12,407 nucleotides of DNA from assembly GCA_026415985.1 (NCBI GenBank), contig JAOAGA010000054.1, positions 1 to 12,407 of the forward strand, in the 5' to 3' direction. The notes beneath the pieces are model-generated. The model saw only the letters and a program-made list of their open reading frames with translations, had not been told where the DNA came from and did not search any database. This DNA comes from Pseudomonadota bacterium (lineage in GTDB: Bacteria; CALINM01). Below are positions 1 to 6,166 of this stretch, in pieces. The position numbers were made by a program, and so were the translations under genes. Position 1 is the first letter of the stretch. Every line of letters starts with the position of its first letter.

Positions 1-13
1 TCTTATTATTAGC

Positions 14-20
14 AAGGAGG
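14..20 (+). promoter_or_regulatory. Shine-Dalgarno site of rpsT
   Basis: The sequence AAGGAGG is a near-perfect Shine-Dalgarno site. It lies 1 nt before the ATG at 22 and 7 nt before the in-frame TTG at 28. The 7-nt spacing is normal and the 1-nt spacing is not, so this site points to TTG 28 as the true start of rpsT. Confidence 0.8.
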
Positions 21-27
21 AATGAAG

Positions 28-306
28 TTGGCAAGTAAAAAAAATAAATCAGCCATGAAAAGAGAAAGGCAGAGCCTTAAAAGAAGGATGAGAAACAAGT
101 CTGTAAAGTCTGCAATAAAGACTGCAATCAAGAAAACCATTCAGTTGATTGAATCAAAGGATATTGAGACTGCAAAATCAGCCTTTGTTAAAGCAGAAAG
201 TCTTTTACACAAGGCTGCAGTTAAAGGGATCTTACATCCCAATAACGCTTCAAGAAGGACTTCAAGGCTCGCTGAAAGGCTTAGCAAAGCCATCAAGGCA
301 GTGTAG
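28..306 (+). CDS. rpsT: 30S ribosomal protein S20
   Basis: S20 is a small, lysine- and arginine-rich primary binding protein of 16S rRNA in the 30S subunit. The product is about 92 residues, the usual length, and is strongly basic. It starts MASKKNKSAMKRERQ, matching the family's typical N-terminus (MA..KSA.KR), and its later part has the conserved pattern of lysines, an alanine-rich helix and a HPNNASRR-type segment near residues 71-78. An upstream in-frame ATG at 22 would add two residues but sits only 1 nt from the Shine-Dalgarno site, so I chose the TTG at 28. The 3' end overlaps the convergent lptE-like gene by 14 bp. A strong hairpin 35 bp past the stop is the likely terminator. The promoter is outside the window. 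Confidence 0.95.
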   Translation: MASKKNKSAMKRERQSLKRRMRNKSVKSAIKTAIKKTIQLIESKDIETAKSAFVKAESLLHKAAVKGILHPNNASRRTSRLAERLSKAIKAV

Positions 307-802
307 CAAGACTGCTTAAAATAACTGACGATATCTCTGAGGCAGATTTCTCCAAAGAAATCTGCCTTTCTATTTCTGCATCGGTAAGAGACTTAACGGT
401 ATAATTGTTAACCGGTGTTAGCTTAAAGGATTTAATTAATCTCCTCGTTTCTTTGTCTAAACCATAAATTTTAATATCTGTTTTAACATTAAGATTGTAA
501 CTATTTGCAACGTCTTTTTTATCAAAGGAAGCCGGTATTGCCTTTACATCAAGTATATCAACCTGAATTAGCAGGCTCTCTCCGCTTTCAACGGCTTCTC
601 CGCCCCTTTTTATGATGTCTCTTTCGATAATGTTCTTAAAAAGATGAGTTATCCCTATTTCATAGGAGTGGTTATTTATCTCAACTCTGATTAACCGACC
701 GGTAAGATTTTTCTCCTCTACAACTTTTATATTTTGAGAGCAGGAAAAAAATATTACAAAAAAAATCAAACAATAATATTTATAAGCTTTTGTGGAACCC
801 AT
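293..802 (-). CDS. lptE: LptE-like outer-membrane lipoprotein (LPS assembly)
   Basis: This is probably the lipoprotein that plugs the LptD barrel and helps place lipopolysaccharide in the outer membrane. The 169-residue product has a short basic start, a hydrophobic stretch (residues 9-20) and Cys21 preceded by IFFS, an imperfect lipobox. The mature part has the weak LptE pattern: a strand region, a segment ending in a 'I.KRGGE' element near residue 65, a Y.L.V strand near 102-107, and a C-terminal amphipathic helix ending in A..IS..I..SLA. The gene starts inside the end of leuS (37-bp overlap), and leuS-lptE is a conserved order in many Gram-negative genomes. The call rests on this context plus the lipoprotein signal, because LptE sequences diverge strongly. 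A GGGAGAG about 14 nt before the ATG is a distant ribosome site, so coupling to leuS translation is likely. Confidence 0.7.
   Translation of the reverse strand: MGSTKAYKYYCLIFFVIFFSCSQNIKVVEEKNLTGRLIRVEINNHSYEIGITHLFKNIIERDIIKRGGEAVESGESLLIQVDILDVKAIPASFDKKDVANSYNLNVKTDIKIYGLDKETRRLIKSFKLTPVNNYTVKSLTDAEIERQISLEKSASEISSVILSSLATLP
341..377 (+). terminator. intrinsic terminator of rpsT, inside the antisense strand of the lptE-like gene
   Basis: A perfect 10-bp inverted repeat, GGCAGATTTC (341-350) and GAAATCTGCC (357-366), encloses a 6-nt loop. On the plus strand it is followed by TTTCTATTTCT, a T-rich tail. On the minus strand the hairpin is followed by CTCAGAG, with no T tract, so termination should work only for rpsT. 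It overlaps codons for about residues 146-154 of the lptE-like gene. Confidence 0.75.
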
Positions 803-3339
803 ATTATTTTTTTAATCTCTCCCTTAGTATATTGTTTAATCCTCTCATCTTTCAGAATTATTTCTTCCATCTCCTTTTCTGAACTTGATGAGGGGAAATC
901 AAACTTCCCTCTTACCTTTCCGTTTACCTGAACAACTATAGTAAATATCTCTTCAGTTATCATTTTTTCATCATATAAAGGAAGTTTTTCAAAAAACAGA
1001 CTTTCCTTATTCCCCATCTTTTCCCAAAGTTCCTCTGCAATGAACGGAGTAAAAGGATATATTAGTATAATAAGAGTTTTCATAGCAAAAGACATGGCTT
1101 TTCTTATTTCTGTATCGTCTGATTTATCAACATTGTAGAGGAAGTTAACTAACTCCATTATGGCACTTATTGCGGTGTTAAAGTGAAATCTCTTTAAGGC
1201 ATCCTCTCTCACCTTTTTAATAGTCTTGTGAGTAATCCTTATTATATCTCTTGAAACCTTATTATCATAATTTTCATTGCCATTTACTTTAACTAATAAA
1301 TCTTCCCAAATATGATAAAGTCTCCAGACCCTCTGAATAAATCTATTACAGCCTTCCACCCCTCTTTCTGACCAGTCTAAATCCTTTTCTGGGGGAGCAG
1401 CAAAGAGACAGAAAAGCCTTAAAGTATCTGCGCCATAATCTTTAACAAGGTCATCGGGATCGACAACATTTTTTTTAGATTTAGACATCTTCTCAACTCT
1501 ACCTACAATTACTTCTCTGTGGCAAAATTTGCAATACCTTTTCCCATCTTTGTCAACCGATTCTTCAGGAAACAGATAGCCGTGTTCTTCACATTTATAG
1601 CTTTCCATACATACCATGCCCTGAGTTAGAAGATTAGTGAAGGGCTCATCAAAAGTGAGCATTCCAAGATCTCTTAATACTTTTACATAAAATCTTGAAT
1701 AGAGCAGATGCAGTATTGCGTGTTCCACGCCTCCGATATATTGATCAACAGGTAACCAATACTCAACTTCTTCTCTGTTGAACATACCCTCTTCGTAACG
1801 AGGTGATGCAAATCTGATAAAATACCAGGAAGATTCAACAAAGGTGTCCATCGTATCGGTATCTCTCTTTGCCTTAGCTCCGCACTTTGGACAATCGACA
1901 TTAACAAATTCCGAAACCTCTGCCAAGGGAGAGCCACCTTTTCCGGTAATATTTACGTTTTCAGGGAGAATAACCGGCAGATCCTTTTCAGGCACAGGAA
2001 CCATACCACATTTGTCACAATAAATGATAGGAATAGGAGCCCCCCAGTATCTCTGCCTCGATATACCCCAATCTCTCAATCTATAATTAACTGTTCTTTT
2101 TCCTATACCCTTTTTTTCAAGAAAATCAGCTATCTTTTCCTTTGCCTCTTCATTAAAGAGCCCATTAAACTCTCCTGAGTTCACTAAGTAACCCTCACCG
2201 GTATAGGCTTCTTTTAATTCCTCTGCTTTTAGGATCTTGTTTTCCGGTTGGATTACAACAACAATCGGCAAGTTATATTTTTTTGCAAACTGAAAATCCC
2301 TTTCATCATGAGATGGAACCGCCATTACAGCACCTGTGCCATATTCCATCAGCACAAAATTTGCAATATAGATGGGCATCTTCCAGCCGGTAACGGGATT
2401 TATACAATAACTACCTGTAAAAACACCTTCTTTTTCATACTCTGCCATCTGTCTTTGGACAGAAGTCAGATTTTTAGAACTTTCTACATATTTTAATACT
2501 TCCTGCTCTTCCTTTTTACCTTTACAAAGCTTAGGTATGATAGGATGCTCCGGTGCCAAACTCATAAAAGTTGCACCATAAAGCGTATCCTGTCTTGTAG
2601 TAAAAACCGTTATATCTCCGCTTCCATCTTCAAGGGGGAATTTTATCTCACAACCATAACTTTTTCCAATCCAGTTTTTCTGCATCAAGGTAACCTTATC
2701 GGGCCAGCCGGTAAGTTTATCACAATAATCCAGTAGCTCTTCCGTATACTGGGTAATCTTGAAAAACCACTGATCTAACTCTTTAATCTCAACCTTTGAT
2801 CCACATCTCCAACACTCACCGCCTTCTACCTGTTCATTGGCAAGGACAGTATTACAGGAGTTACACCAGTTGACGGAAGATTTTTTCTTATAGGCAAGAC
2901 CCTTCTCAAACATCTTAAGAAAGATAAGCTGTTCCCATTTATAATACTCCGGTCTGCATGTAGCTATCTCCCTGTCCCAGTCATAGGAAAAACCCAACCT
3001 TTTCAATTGTTTTTTCATAAAAGAGATATTTTCATAGGTCCATTTAGCAGGGTGAACCCCTTTGTCTATTGCAGCGTTTTCTGCAGGAAGTCCGAAGGCA
3101 TCCCATCCCATAGGATGCAAAATATTGAACCCTTCCATTTTTTTCAATCTCGCAACAACATCTCCAATAGTATAGTTTCTCACATGACCCATATGGATCT
3201 TGCCGGAAGGATAAGGAAACATCTCAAGGACATAATATTTTGGTTTGCTTTTGTCTATCTGAGATTTATAAATTTTTTGTTTCTCCCATCTTTCTAACCA
3301 TTTCTCCTCAATCTCATGGGGATTATACTTAACCTCCAT
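766..3339 (-). CDS. leuS: leucyl-tRNA synthetase
   Basis: This class Ia synthetase charges tRNA-Leu and edits mischarged products. The 857 residues are a typical bacterial length. The catalytic signature HMGH (the HIGH motif) is at 49-52 and KMSKS at 617-621. A zinc knuckle of two CxxC pairs is at 159-162 and 176-179, and further Cys pairs occur at 441-444, 483-486 and 603-606. The CP1 editing domain shows the threonine-rich TTRQDT at 247-252 and the [15 protein letters not shown] region at 335-348, including the conserved editing Asp345. The C-terminal VNGKVRGK (804-811) belongs to the tRNA-binding domain. The start is supported by GGAGGAG just upstream with good spacing. It is the first gene of a two-gene operon with the lptE-like gene. 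Nothing suggests truncation or frameshift. Confidence 0.98.
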   Translation of the reverse strand: MEVKYNPHEIEEKWLERWEKQKIYKSQIDKSKPKYYVLEMFPYPSGKIHMGHVRNYTIGDVVARLKKMEGFNILHPMGWDAFGLPAENAAIDKGVHPAKWTYENISFMKKQLKRLGFSYDWDREIATCRPEYYKWEQLIFLKMFEKGLAYKKKSSVNWCNSCNTVLANEQVEGGECWRCGSKVEIKELDQWFFKITQYTEELLDYCDKLTGWPDKVTLMQKNWIGKSYGCEIKFPLEDGSGDITVFTTRQDTLYGATFMSLAPEHPIIPKLCKGKKEEQEVLKYVESSKNLTSVQRQMAEYEKEGVFTGSYCINPVTGWKMPIYIANFVLMEYGTGAVMAVPSHDERDFQFAKKYNLPIVVVIQPENKILKAEELKEAYTGEGYLVNSGEFNGLFNEEAKEKIADFLEKKGIGKRTVNYRLRDWGISRQRYWGAPIPIIYCDKCGMVPVPEKDLPVILPENVNITGKGGSPLAEVSEFVNVDCPKCGAKAKRDTDTMDTFVESSWYFIRFASPRYEEGMFNREEVEYWLPVDQYIGGVEHAILHLLYSRFYVKVLRDLGMLTFDEPFTNLLTQGMVCMESYKCEEHGYLFPEESVDKDGKRYCKFCHREVIVGRVEKMSKSKKNVVDPDDLVKDYGADTLRLFCLFAAPPEKDLDWSERGVEGCNRFIQRVWRLYHIWEDLLVKVNGNENYDNKVSRDIIRITHKTIKKVREDALKRFHFNTAISAIMELVNFLYNVDKSDDTEIRKAMSFAMKTLIILIYPFTPFIAEELWEKMGNKESLFFEKLPLYDEKMITEEIFTIVVQVNGKVRGKFDFPSSSSEKEMEEIILKDERIKQYTKGEIKKIIWVPQKLINIIV

Positions 3340-3369
3340 TTAGCTCCTCCATAAAAAGTTTGATATTAT

Positions 3370-3398
3370 TTTTTATCATAAGAGGGGATTTTAAACAA
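3370..3398 (-). promoter_or_regulatory. candidate sigma-70-type promoter of leuS
   Basis: On the minus strand TTGTTT (3398-3393) is separated by 17 nt from TAAAAA (3375-3370), which is preceded by TG at the extended -10 position. Transcription would begin near 3363, giving a leader of about 24 nt that contains the GGAGGAG ribosome site. The -10 matches consensus at four of six bases. In AT-rich DNA such a match is suggestive, not proof. Confidence 0.45.
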
Positions 3399-3404
3399 GA
3401 TTTT

Positions 3405-3418
3405 TTGACTTAAATCAA
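3405..3418. promoter_or_regulatory. FNR/CRP-family operator in the leuS / cytochrome c intergenic region
   Basis: TTGACTTAAATCAA is a near-perfect dyad matching the FNR consensus TTGAT-N4-ATCAA at 9 of 10 defined positions. Its centre (3411.5) is about 42 bp upstream of the predicted cytochrome transcription start at 3453-3454, the class II activator position. It is about 48 bp upstream of the predicted leuS start, so the cytochrome is the more likely target. The regulator gene is not in the window. Confidence 0.6.
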
Positions 3419-3438
3419 TGTCATTATTTTTCTTGTTC

Positions 3439-3447
3439 TGATATTAT
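3439..3447 (+). promoter_or_regulatory. extended -10 element of the cytochrome c gene
   Basis: TGATATTAT has the TGN plus TATTAT form of an extended -10. It ends exactly 6 nt before the ATG at 3454, which puts the predicted first transcribed base at or next to the A of the start codon. There is no Shine-Dalgarno sequence. The -35 region is filled by the FNR-type dyad instead of a standard hexamer. Confidence 0.5.
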
Positions 3448-3453
3448 TAAGTT

Positions 3454-3675
3454 ATGAAAATTTTTGTAATATTTTTACTTTTATTATCTGCTACTTCTTC
3501 CTATTCCTTTGAGTGTAAGGTTTGTCACAGCAAAAACCCTAAGATGGTATCTATGCACAAGGCCCTTAATTTTAAGGACTGTTTTAACTGTCACAGGCCC
3601 GGTGGAATTAAGAAGGATAACCTAAAAGAACAGGCGAAATCCGATGAAAAATGTATCCGATGCCACAACCGGTAA
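3454..3675 (+). CDS. small periplasmic tri-haem cytochrome c
   Basis: An exported electron carrier of 73 residues. Residues 1 to about 18 are a signal peptide (basic start, hydrophobic FVIFLLLL core, small residues before the mature end), leaving about 55 residues. Three CxxCH haem-attachment motifs are visible: CKVCH (21-25), CFNCH (43-47) and CIRCH (67-71). Beyond the three motif histidines only His35 is left as a possible distal ligand, with Met31 and Met34 nearby, so not all haems can be bis-His. It resembles cytochrome c7-like or class III fragments but I cannot place it in a named family. The FNR-type dyad upstream suggests induction without oxygen. The start is supported by the signal peptide and by the extended -10, not by a ribosome site. 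The cupin gene follows after 42 bp on the same strand. Confidence 0.9.
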   Translation: MKIFVIFLLLLSATSSYSFECKVCHSKNPKMVSMHKALNFKDCFNCHRPGGIKKDNLKEQAKSDEKCIRCHNR

Positions 3676-3717
3676 TGCCTTTCAGGAAAAAAGCAAAAAA
3701 ACTAAAGGTGATTTTAT

Positions 3718-4044
3718 ATGATAAAGGAAAGTTATCTGGCAAAGCCATTAGATTTAAAAAACCTTGTTGAGTATCAGGAAGATTCAGTAATCAGCAAAGA
3801 AATTCTCAAAAAAGCTACCGGGACATTAACCGTTTTTGCCTTCGACAAAGGGCAGGGATTAAGTGAACACACCGCTCCTTTCGACGCTATTGTGATTATT
3901 CTTGATGGTTGTGCCAATATATACATCAACAAGGAGCTGAAAGTAGTCAAAACTGGTGAGATGATTATAATGCCTGCCAATATTCCTCATTCTCTGTCTG
4001 CCTCTCAACGTTTCAAAATGCTGTTAGTAATGATTAAAGGTTAG
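3718..4044 (+). CDS. small cupin-fold protein
   Basis: A 108-residue single-domain cupin, a double-stranded beta-helix. The first motif region reads GQGLSEHTAPFDAIVIILDG (about residues 47-66) and the second GEMIIMPANIPHS (about 80-92). His53 and His91 are kept, but the usual second histidine and glutamate of motif 1 are replaced (HTAPFD in place of HxH...E), so metal binding is weak or uses other ligands. Stand-alone proteins with this same pattern are common in anaerobes and have no assigned reaction. I can name the fold but not a substrate. AAAGGTGA upstream of the ATG is a good ribosome site. It may be co-transcribed with the cytochrome gene. Its stop overlaps the stop of the convergent thioredoxin by 4 bp. 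Confidence 0.85.
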   Translation: MIKESYLAKPLDLKNLVEYQEDSVISKEILKKATGTLTVFAFDKGQGLSEHTAPFDAIVIILDGCANIYINKELKVVKTGEMIIMPANIPHSLSASQRFKMLLVMIKG

Positions 4045-4481
4045 AGGTTAATATATCTACTTAAAAAGGCATTTAATTGCTCAAAAGGCAAAGCACCCGC
4101 AGTCTGGCCAAGTATCTCTCCTGCTTTTAAGAGGATTAGAGCTGGTACACCTTTTATAGAAAATTTCTGAGCTATCTCTGGATTACTCATAACATTTATC
4201 TTTACAACCTTAATTATCCCCTTCCATCTTTTGGCTATCTCGTCCAGAACCGGACTTAGTTTAAGACAATAAGGTCAGGTGGGGGACCATAAATCAAGCA
4301 AAACATAACCGCTATAGTTTTCAACTTCGTCAATATATTGACTGAAATTAATATCAAGGGGTCTATCGAGAATATTCAAATAATTATTACATTTGCCACA
4401 GCGAGGGTTACTGTGAATCTTTTCAAATAAAACCCTGTTTAAGGCCCCACAGTTACTGCATTTTATTATTGTGCCTCTCAT
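4041..4481 (-). CDS. zinc-ribbon thioredoxin with UGA-encoded selenocysteine in the active site
   Basis: A disulfide reductase of the thioredoxin 2 type in which selenocysteine probably replaces the first catalytic cysteine. Reading through one TGA (4277-4275) gives 146 residues. An N-terminal zinc ribbon is seen at Cys8/Cys11 and Cys28/Cys31. The thioredoxin fold follows: YVLLDLWSPT (59-68), then Sec69, then Pro-Tyr-Cys72, then a helix with LDEIAKRW, a KVVKINV strand, GVPALILL with the cis-proline (Pro113) and a C-terminal helix ending at a TAA (4043-4041). No other stop occurs after the TGA. The residue at the TGA is exactly the first Cys of the expected CxxC. A SECIS-like hairpin lies just past the TGA and selA is in the window. 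GAGGGAG, 5 nt before the ATG, is the ribosome site. It is the last gene of an operon, 12 bp after tldD. The alternative is a nonsense mutation or base error. Confidence 0.88.
4235..4277 (-). promoter_or_regulatory. SECIS-like hairpin downstream of the thioredoxin UGA
   Basis: In the mRNA, GUCC (plus 4255-4252) pairs with GGAC (4245-4242) around a 6-nt loop GGUUCU. A lower CUA/UAG pairing (4259-4257 with 4237-4235) adds a second short helix. The loop starts 23 nt after the UGA and opens with GG followed by U, as expected for bacterial SECIS elements (loop about 16-37 nt from UGA, G in the first two loop bases). The upper stem is only 4 bp, so the fold is modest. Confidence 0.6.
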
Positions 4482-4493
4482 ATTGTCTCCCTC

Positions 4494-5837
4494 TTAAATT
4501 TTTCCACCTATCGTCATGGCAGGAATAAATATGCTTGGCTGTCCGTCACCAACAGGAACTCCCTGACCTTCTTTTCCGCAGGTACCTATGGCAGTTCCAA
4601 AATCATTTCCTACCGCCTCTATATCGTTTAGAACTTTTGGTCCATTTCCTATGATGCTTAAATTTTTTAAAGGATAGGTTAACTCTCCGCCTTCAATAAA
4701 ATAGCCATCCTGAATCTCAAAAATAAAATCACCGGTAAGAGTGTTTACCTGCCCGCCTCCCATTTTACCTACATAAACACCTTTGTCTATGGACTTTATA
4801 ATATCAAAAACATTATCATTTCCCGGTAGGATATAAGTATTTGACATTCTCGGATAGGGCTTAAAATTATAACTCTGCCTTCTTCCGTTACCTGTTGAAG
4901 TTTTTCTGTGTTTGTAGGCATAAAACTTATCATACAGGTAATTGATAAGCACTCCCTTTTCAATCAAAACGGTCTCTCTTGCTGGAGTACCTTCATCATC
5001 GCAATAAAAACTACCCCAGCCATTCTTTACAACACCACTATCTATAACTGTAATCTTATTACTTGCTACTTTTTCATTTAACTTCCCACCGTAGATAGAA
5101 ATACCCTTATCAACTAAATCTGCCTCCAGTCCATGACCTACTGCTTCATGGATTAAAGTACCACCCGCTGAAGAAGAAATTATAACCGGATAGATCCCTG
5201 ACGGACCATCTTTTGCGATAAGCTGTTTCTTCGCCCTATCTATACAGATTTTAGCCAGTTCTTCCAGATCTTCTTCTGAAAGTTCTTTAAAGGTATATCC
5301 CTGACTTTCATAAACAGACGCCTTTTCATTACCTCTTTTTATAGTGAGATTCAAAAAAATTCTTTCACCAACATTTAAGCTCTCCGTTTTTTTCTGCTCA
5401 CTACTGGCAATCTGAAAATTTTTTCTATACCTCTGATATAAAATATTAATATTTAAAAGACTTTCTATCTCTGACTTCAGCATGGACGATAAGCCTTTTA
5501 TCTGAGAAATAAGCTTTTCCTTATCCTTTTTAAAATCAAACTCATCGGTATATATCTTTTCTTCGAGAAAAGTAAAATTTCCTCTGCCCTCTTCTGTATT
5601 TTTTATATGGTTATGAATTAAATCCTTTTCAGGTAAAAAGTTTGTAGCAGAAAAAAAGACCTCTTCCTTTACAAATGTTCTAAGGGAGATACCGGTGTCT
5701 TTTACCTGGATACATTTCTCAATATTATCATTAAAAAGCTCAACGATAAATGTATCTATTTCTTCCTTATAAACTTCACTAAAGTCACCGACATTTGCTA
5801 TTTTATGAATAATTTTTTCTGTATCATAATTAATCAT
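4494..5837 (-). CDS. tldD: TldD-family zinc metalloprotease
   Basis: TldD pairs with TldE (PmbA) to form a cytoplasmic protease that degrades unfolded peptides and in some systems trims peptide natural products. The 447 residues fit the family. The zinc-binding HExxxH motif is HEAVGH at 230-235, followed by GLEADLV as in TldD, and the C-terminal ligand cysteine lies in AIGTCGKEGQGVPVGDGQ (Cys420). HExxxH marks this as the catalytic TldD type, since TldE lacks it. No tldE is in the window. GGAGG lies 6 nt before the ATG. The start overlaps the upstream small gene by 8 bp and the Sec-thioredoxin follows after 12 bp, so the three genes form one transcription unit. Confidence 0.93.
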   Translation of the reverse strand: MINYDTEKIIHKIANVGDFSEVYKEEIDTFIVELFNDNIEKCIQVKDTGISLRTFVKEEVFFSATNFLPEKDLIHNHIKNTEEGRGNFTFLEEKIYTDEFDFKKDKEKLISQIKGLSSMLKSEIESLLNINILYQRYRKNFQIASSEQKKTESLNVGERIFLNLTIKRGNEKASVYESQGYTFKELSEEDLEELAKICIDRAKKQLIAKDGPSGIYPVIISSSAGGTLIHEAVGHGLEADLVDKGISIYGGKLNEKVASNKITVIDSGVVKNGWGSFYCDDEGTPARETVLIEKGVLINYLYDKFYAYKHRKTSTGNGRRQSYNFKPYPRMSNTYILPGNDNVFDIIKSIDKGVYVGKMGGGQVNTLTGDFIFEIQDGYFIEGGELTYPLKNLSIIGNGPKVLNDIEAVGNDFGTAIGTCGKEGQGVPVGDGQPSIFIPAMTIGGKI

Positions 5838-6045
5838 TTACTTCCTCCAAAATCTTAAAAGAAATACTTTTACCGATAAGTTCCAATAACTCCTTAATCT
5901 CTTTGATATAATAGGGAGAAACTATTAGTTCTAAGATTGGTATAGTCTTATCGACTGTTCTTACTATAGCAAAACGTTCCGACACTTCTAATATGGAACA
6001 AAAAAAGACAATATCTCTTTTATCCATAGTAAGCAGGTATTTCAT
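5830..6045 (-). CDS. small conserved protein resembling DUF4911
   Basis: A 71-residue protein starting MKYLLTMDKRDIVFF. It has the alternating pattern seen in DUF4911-type proteins: an N-terminal strand with a D/KRDI segment, a helix, an FAIVRTVD segment, a hydrophobic strand (IPILELIVSP) and a C-terminal helix rich in Glu and Leu (EIKELLELIG). I recognise the general pattern but assign no function. The open frame can be extended to a TTG at 6075, but the ATG at 6045 lies exactly 6 nt after an extended -10 element and has no Shine-Dalgarno site, so I take 6045 as the start of a leaderless message. An ATG at residue 7 (MDKRDI) is also possible. It heads the operon with tldD and the Sec-thioredoxin and overlaps tldD by 8 bp, which suggests translational coupling. 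Confidence 0.72.
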   Translation of the reverse strand: MKYLLTMDKRDIVFFCSILEVSERFAIVRTVDKTIPILELIVSPYYIKEIKELLELIGKSISFKILEEVND

Positions 6046-6051
6046 AAAAAT

Positions 6052-6060
6052 ATAATAGCA
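6052..6060 (-). promoter_or_regulatory. extended -10 element of the DUF4911-tldD-thioredoxin operon
   Basis: On the minus strand TGCTATTAT (6060-6052) is followed by ATTTTT and then the ATG at 6045. The predicted transcription start is the A of the ATG. No good -35 hexamer is visible (TTTAAT at a 17-nt spacer), as tolerated by extended -10 promoters. Confidence 0.5.
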
Positions 6061-6132
6061 AAAAAAGACAAACAATTAAAATGCTTAAGATAATGAAAGG
6101 AAAAAGAAGGTTTTAAGACTGTACAATATTTT

Positions 6133-6160
6133 GAAATAAAAAGGGGGGCTTTAGCCCCCC
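6133..6160 (-). terminator. intrinsic terminator of fhs
   Basis: GGGGGGCTTTAGCCCCCC (6143-6160) folds into a 7-bp pure G/C stem with a 4-nt loop. On the minus strand it is followed by TTTTTATTTC (6142-6133). It begins 6 bp after the fhs stop codon. It separates fhs from the DUF4911-tldD operon, which therefore needs its own promoter. Confidence 0.92.
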
Positions 6161-6166
6161 GATAAC

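Noticed and set aside
734-3297. Plus-strand open frames across leuS and the lptE-like gene
   Set aside because: Shadows of well-supported minus-strand genes with no recognisable protein features.
3405-3430. TTGACT as the -35 of a standard sigma-70 promoter
   Set aside because: No good -10 lies 16-18 bp downstream (the closest, TATTTT, has a 14-bp spacer). The dyad symmetry and its distance to the TATTAT fit an FNR operator better.
4275-4481. A 68-residue zinc-ribbon protein ending at the TGA
   Set aside because: The frame continues with clear thioredoxin sequence and the TGA falls on the catalytic Cys, so this is the front part of the selenoprotein.
4041-4481. Thioredoxin pseudogene
   Set aside because: A single TGA at exactly the redox-active position, no other lesion, a SECIS-like hairpin and selA nearby fit selenocysteine better. 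A sequencing error cannot be fully excluded.
5830-6075. 81-residue form of the DUF4911-like protein from TTG 6075
   Set aside because: It would run through the predicted promoter and adds a hydrophobic stretch with no family support or ribosome site.
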